Assembly: GCF_025766255.1 (NCBI RefSeq)
Contig: NW_026516922.1
Span: 1 to 19,840, forward strand
DNA from: Zychaea mexicana
Lineage: Eukaryota > Mucoromycota > Mucoromycetes > Mucorales > Lichtheimiaceae
Direction: 5' to 3'
Length of the DNA: 19,840 nucleotides
Positions 17,409-19,840 of the stretch are shown one piece after another (position 1 is the first letter of the stretch; each line of letters begins with the position of its first letter). A program made the position numbers and the translations under genes. The notes below the pieces were generated by a model. That model was given only the letters and a program-made list of their open reading frames with translations. It did no database searches and was not told the DNA's origin.

Positions 17409-18646
17409 GCGGGAACACTGTCGTCCAATCGAGTTCCCATTCCCCAATAAGAAATAATGAAGAAAACAAGGTTCCGTCGTCGTCTGGCGTTGCAGCGGGT
17501 CAAGGCAAGTCTGGCGTACACATGGTGGAGGCGGTCGATGTCTATGCCGTTGGACAGAAGCGCGGTGCGTCGGAAACATCGTTGGTGTCGAACGCTCGGG
17601 CGGACAAGAAAGGCAAGAATGTGATAGCGCCATTGAATTTGCCCATCCTCCAACCCAACAGCAGTAGCGGCGGCAACAACAAGAGCGGCGAGAATGGCGG
17701 GACCAGCAGTAGCAAAGAGAAGGCAGTCAAGGCGCCAAGGAAACGGCAACCCCCGCGCAAGTTACCGATCGAGCTCGACCAAGTGGACATCTGGGAGCGG
17801 CTGAAGCAAGTTGATTCTGGTTTGAGCCTTGCTCATTGGTTGGCCTTGGATAAGAAGGCGTATGCGGACGTCCGTGATGGGCTCAAGTTTTTACATGGTC
17901 GAGGCAACAAGGCGATCGCGACGAATCTGTCGGCGATGATTCATGCGGTGGCAGCTGGAGAGGCGTATGGCTACGATGGCGATGGTGATGGCGAAACTGG
18001 CGGTGATGACGATACTTTTGGCGATGACGATAGTCGTAGCAGCGCTAGTGGCAATGGCGGATCGGATACAGACTGGGACAGTACTTGGTCGGAGGTGTCA
18101 TCAAGCAACGAAGCAAGCCTAAGCGATGACCTCGATGGATATGAATCAGAAGATACGATATACAACTACCCATATGATTTACGTACCATGCAAAGCAGCA
18201 TTCCATTGCGTGGGCCGGTCGTTATCAATGGCCAGGTGGTTAAAGCAGTTTTCGACTCGGGTGCAGCTGTCTCGGTGATCAGCCAGTCGTTGGCAAGAAG
18301 GCTAGGTCTCGAAGGAAGTGGTGATCGTTTGGCGTTGGCTGGTCTGGACGAAGAATCCGATCGTACTGGCGAGATCGTGGTGAGCGTGCCGGTTCGTGTG
18401 GCGGGGAAGCTGCGGCCTGAACATATGTGCATCACCAAGACGAAGAACAACCGTGACCTCTGTCTTTTGGGTACGACGTGGTTTAGGGCGTACGGCATCG
18501 TTCCTAAAATCGAAGAATCAACCCTGATTATCCCAACCAGAAAGGACGTGGCTACGTGGAATTACAAACCGATCCCCCCATCAAGAAAAACTTATCTGCC
18601 AATGACGGACTTGGCGAAGCCAAGGAAATTTTTGCGGTCGCGGTAG
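17357..18646 (+). CDS. Protease ORF with acidic N-terminal extension (-1 frame relative to gag)
   Basis: The frame opens at 17333 and has no ATG near its beginning (17357 is GTG), so it is probably entered from gag by -1 frameshifting at 17384-17390. The first half has basic, Ser/Gly-rich low complexity and a short globular stretch. It is followed by an Asp/Ser-rich acidic run (about 17976-18165), unusual between nucleocapsid and protease. A retropepsin-like aspartic protease follows: AVFDSGAAVSVIS with the active DSG at 18254-18262 (about residue 300) and CLLGTTWF as the second motif. It would cleave the polyprotein. It stops at TAG 18644-18646 before RT, whereas Ty3/gypsy protease is usually fused to RT. 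Confidence 0.85.
   Translation: MSESRAKGPGKWQRAAVGGNTVVQSSSHSPIRNNEENKVPSSSGVAAGQGKSGVHMVEAVDVYAVGQKRGASETSLVSNARADKKGKNVIAPLNLPILQPNSSSGGNNKSGENGGTSSSKEKAVKAPRKRQPPRKLPIELDQVDIWERLKQVDSGLSLAHWLALDKKAYADVRDGLKFLHGRGNKAIATNLSAMIHAVAAGEAYGYDGDGDGETGGDDDTFGDDDSRSSASGNGGSDTDWDSTWSEVSSSNEASLSDDLDGYESEDTIYNYPYDLRTMQSSIPLRGPVVINGQVVKAVFDSGAAVSVISQSLARRLGLEGSGDRLALAGLDEESDRTGEIVVSVPVRVAGKLRPEHMCITKTKNNRDLCLLGTTWFRAYGIVPKIEESTLIIPTRKDVATWNYKPIPPSRKTYLPMTDLAKPRKFLRSR
17384..17422 (+). promoter_or_regulatory. probable gag-pro -1 ribosomal frameshift signal
   Basis: GGGAAAT at 17384-17390 fits X-XXY-YYZ exactly in the gag frame (codons GGA AAT), and -1 slippage gives GGG AAA in the protease frame. Ten bases on, GGCAGT (17401-17406) can pair with ACTGTC (17417-17422) around a 10-nt loop. 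It lies 18 nt before the gag stop, a usual placement. Confidence 0.7.
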
Positions 18647-19840
18647 GCGCGGATGGCTCAAGTGACGAGACTGGCGCGAGTGGTGCCGTGCAGGCCAACG
18701 ACGATATGTCACTGAAGTATTACGTCGAGGAGCTGGGTAACCTGGACAAGGCTGAGTCGGATCAGGAAGAGCCAGAGGAGCCGCCATCGGAAATACAAGG
18801 AATGATCGACGTTTTCTCGGATGTATTCTATGAGAATAGTGGATTAGGTCGAGTAGTAGGAGCAGAACATCATATCCTGACCACTAGCGAAGTCCCTGTC
18901 CGATCAAAACCTTTCCGTTTGTCCTGGGAAGAGGACCGTTACCTGCGCGAAGAGTTGAAGAAGATGCTTGACCTTGGTCTAATCCGACCATCAACGGGGA
19001 AGTGGACGTCACCAGTATTCTTCGTACGTAAGAAAGGCGGCGCCCTCCGCATGGTTATCGACTACCGGCGGTTGAACAAGCAGAGTGTCCTCGAGACCTA
19101 TCCGTTACCGCAAATCGATGATTTGTTGAACTCGTTGGGTGGTGCGTCGTGGTTTTCAACGCTGGATGCCGCACAAGGATATTGGCAAATTCCCCTTGCC
19201 GAGGATTCCGTGGAAAAATCAGGTTTTACATGTGCTGCCGGCACGTTCGTTTTCAAAGTGATGCCCTTCGGATTGGCCTCGGCGCCGAGTACCTTCCAAC
19301 GTACTATGACTACACTGCTTTCCTCGTACATTGGAGACTTCGTCCGGGTTTTTATTGACGATGTTGTCGTGTACAGCCGGTCCTACGAGCAGCATTTGGA
19401 ACATCTACGTCTGGTCTTCGATGCGTGTCGTGCGGTGAATTTGCGGCTGCGGCGAGAAAAGTGCGTGTTTGCGCAAAGGCGAGTCGAGTATCTGGGCCAC
19501 GTTGTGTCGTCTGCGGGCTTAGAGCCAAGTCCTAAAAATATTGAAAAGACGTTGGCAATGGCGGCACCCAAGGACCGTGGTGGAGTACGTTCATTTTTAG
19601 GTATGGCAGGTTATTATCGTCGTTTCGTGGCCGATTACGCAAAGCTGGTAGAACCATTGACAAGACTACTGCAAAAGAAAAACGATTTTGTTTGGGGAGA
19701 AGAGCAACAACGAGCATACGCGTCGCTCAAGCAAGTACTGACGAAGCCACCTGTACTTTCGTTCCCCGACCCTGACCAGCAGCAGATCCTCACTACTGAT
19801 GCGTCGTCCCACGGTTTGTCGGCCATCCTGTCACAAAAGC
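18508..19840 (+). CDS. pol: Reverse transcriptase and RNase H, partial pol (further -1 frame)
   Basis: The frame is open from 18508 (after TAA 18505-18507) to the window end; the first ATG is 18706. RT motifs in order: PVFFVRKKGGALRMVIDYRRLN; FSTLDAAQGYWQIPL with catalytic Asp at 19165; FKVMPFGLASAPSTFQ; VFIDDV with the Asp pair at 19357-19362; then YLGHVVSSAGL and FLGMAGYYRRF of the connection. TTDASSHGLSAILS begins RNase H (first Asp 19798). It makes cDNA from the element RNA. The frame is -1 relative to the protease ORF, with 139 nt of overlap. Either a second programmed shift or a single indel explains this. Confidence 0.93.

Larger units (their letters stand above)
15530..19840 (+). mobile_element. 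Ty3/gypsy LTR retrotransposon, 5' part
   Basis: It holds a 5' LTR, a primer binding site, gag, a protease ORF and RT with the start of RNase H, and runs off the window, so integrase and the 3' LTR are not seen. The RT type and the PR-RT-RNase H order fit Ty3/gypsy (Metaviridae-like elements). The internal part is clearly more GC-rich than the AT-rich genes to the left. The likely 5-bp target duplication is TGGTA at 15525-15529; only its left copy is in view. No stop breaks gag or the visible RT frame, suggesting a fairly young copy. Confidence 0.95.

Noticed and set aside
17122..18498. Several minus-strand ORFs of 110-151 codons in the retrotransposon
   Set aside because: They are shadows of gag and the protease ORF in GC-rich coding sequence; none has recognisable motifs.

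Overview
The window looks like nuclear DNA of a filamentous fungus. Two long AT-rich genes are cut by many 50-90 nt introns with GT..AG ends and CTAAC/TACTAAT-like branch points. The rest is transposons and tandem repeats. An early-diverging fungus (Mucoromycota-like) would fit, but nothing seen fixes the phylum.

Layout. 1-425: an 11-unit, 38-bp pyrimidine-rich minisatellite. 557-6491 (+): gene A, about 14 exons, coding an N-terminal Ser-rich region with a basic NLS, two Cys/His fingers, a tyrosine-recombinase-like (YR) domain, a RecQ-type SF2 helicase and a Cys-rich C-terminus. 6492-7297: intergenic DNA with a 170-bp tandem duplication carrying interleaved inverted repeats. 7298-10318 (-): gene B, a multi-exon gene of unrecognised family, convergent with gene A. 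10398-10612: three spaced copies of a 37-bp repeat upstream of gene B. Genes A and B both show frame breaks, so the pair may be a decaying copy of a larger mobile unit; that is inference.

11165-11984: a non-autonomous hAT-type element (8-bp target duplication TGTAATAC, ends TAGGGGT..ACCCCTA, subterminal GGGTCA motifs). 12026-15529: twelve tandem copies of a 295-bp unit, each with a minus-strand tRNA-like RNA polymerase III unit (A box, B box, T7 terminator). A long perfect hairpin replaces a normal anticodon arm.

15530-19840: the 5' part of a Ty3/gypsy LTR retrotransposon inserted 5-9 bp upstream of the twelfth tRNA-like unit, much like the Pol III targeting known for yeast Ty3. It has a 945-bp LTR, a tRNA-Pro-type primer binding site, gag with a CCHC knuckle, a protease ORF in the -1 frame (a textbook GGGAAAT slippery heptamer lies in the overlap), and an RT/RNase H ORF shifted by a further -1. 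The element runs off the right edge.

The most unusual items are the YR-RecQ fusion, the Pol III hairpin array, the retroelement placed at a Pol III start, and an apparent gag/pro/pol layout with two -1 shifts.
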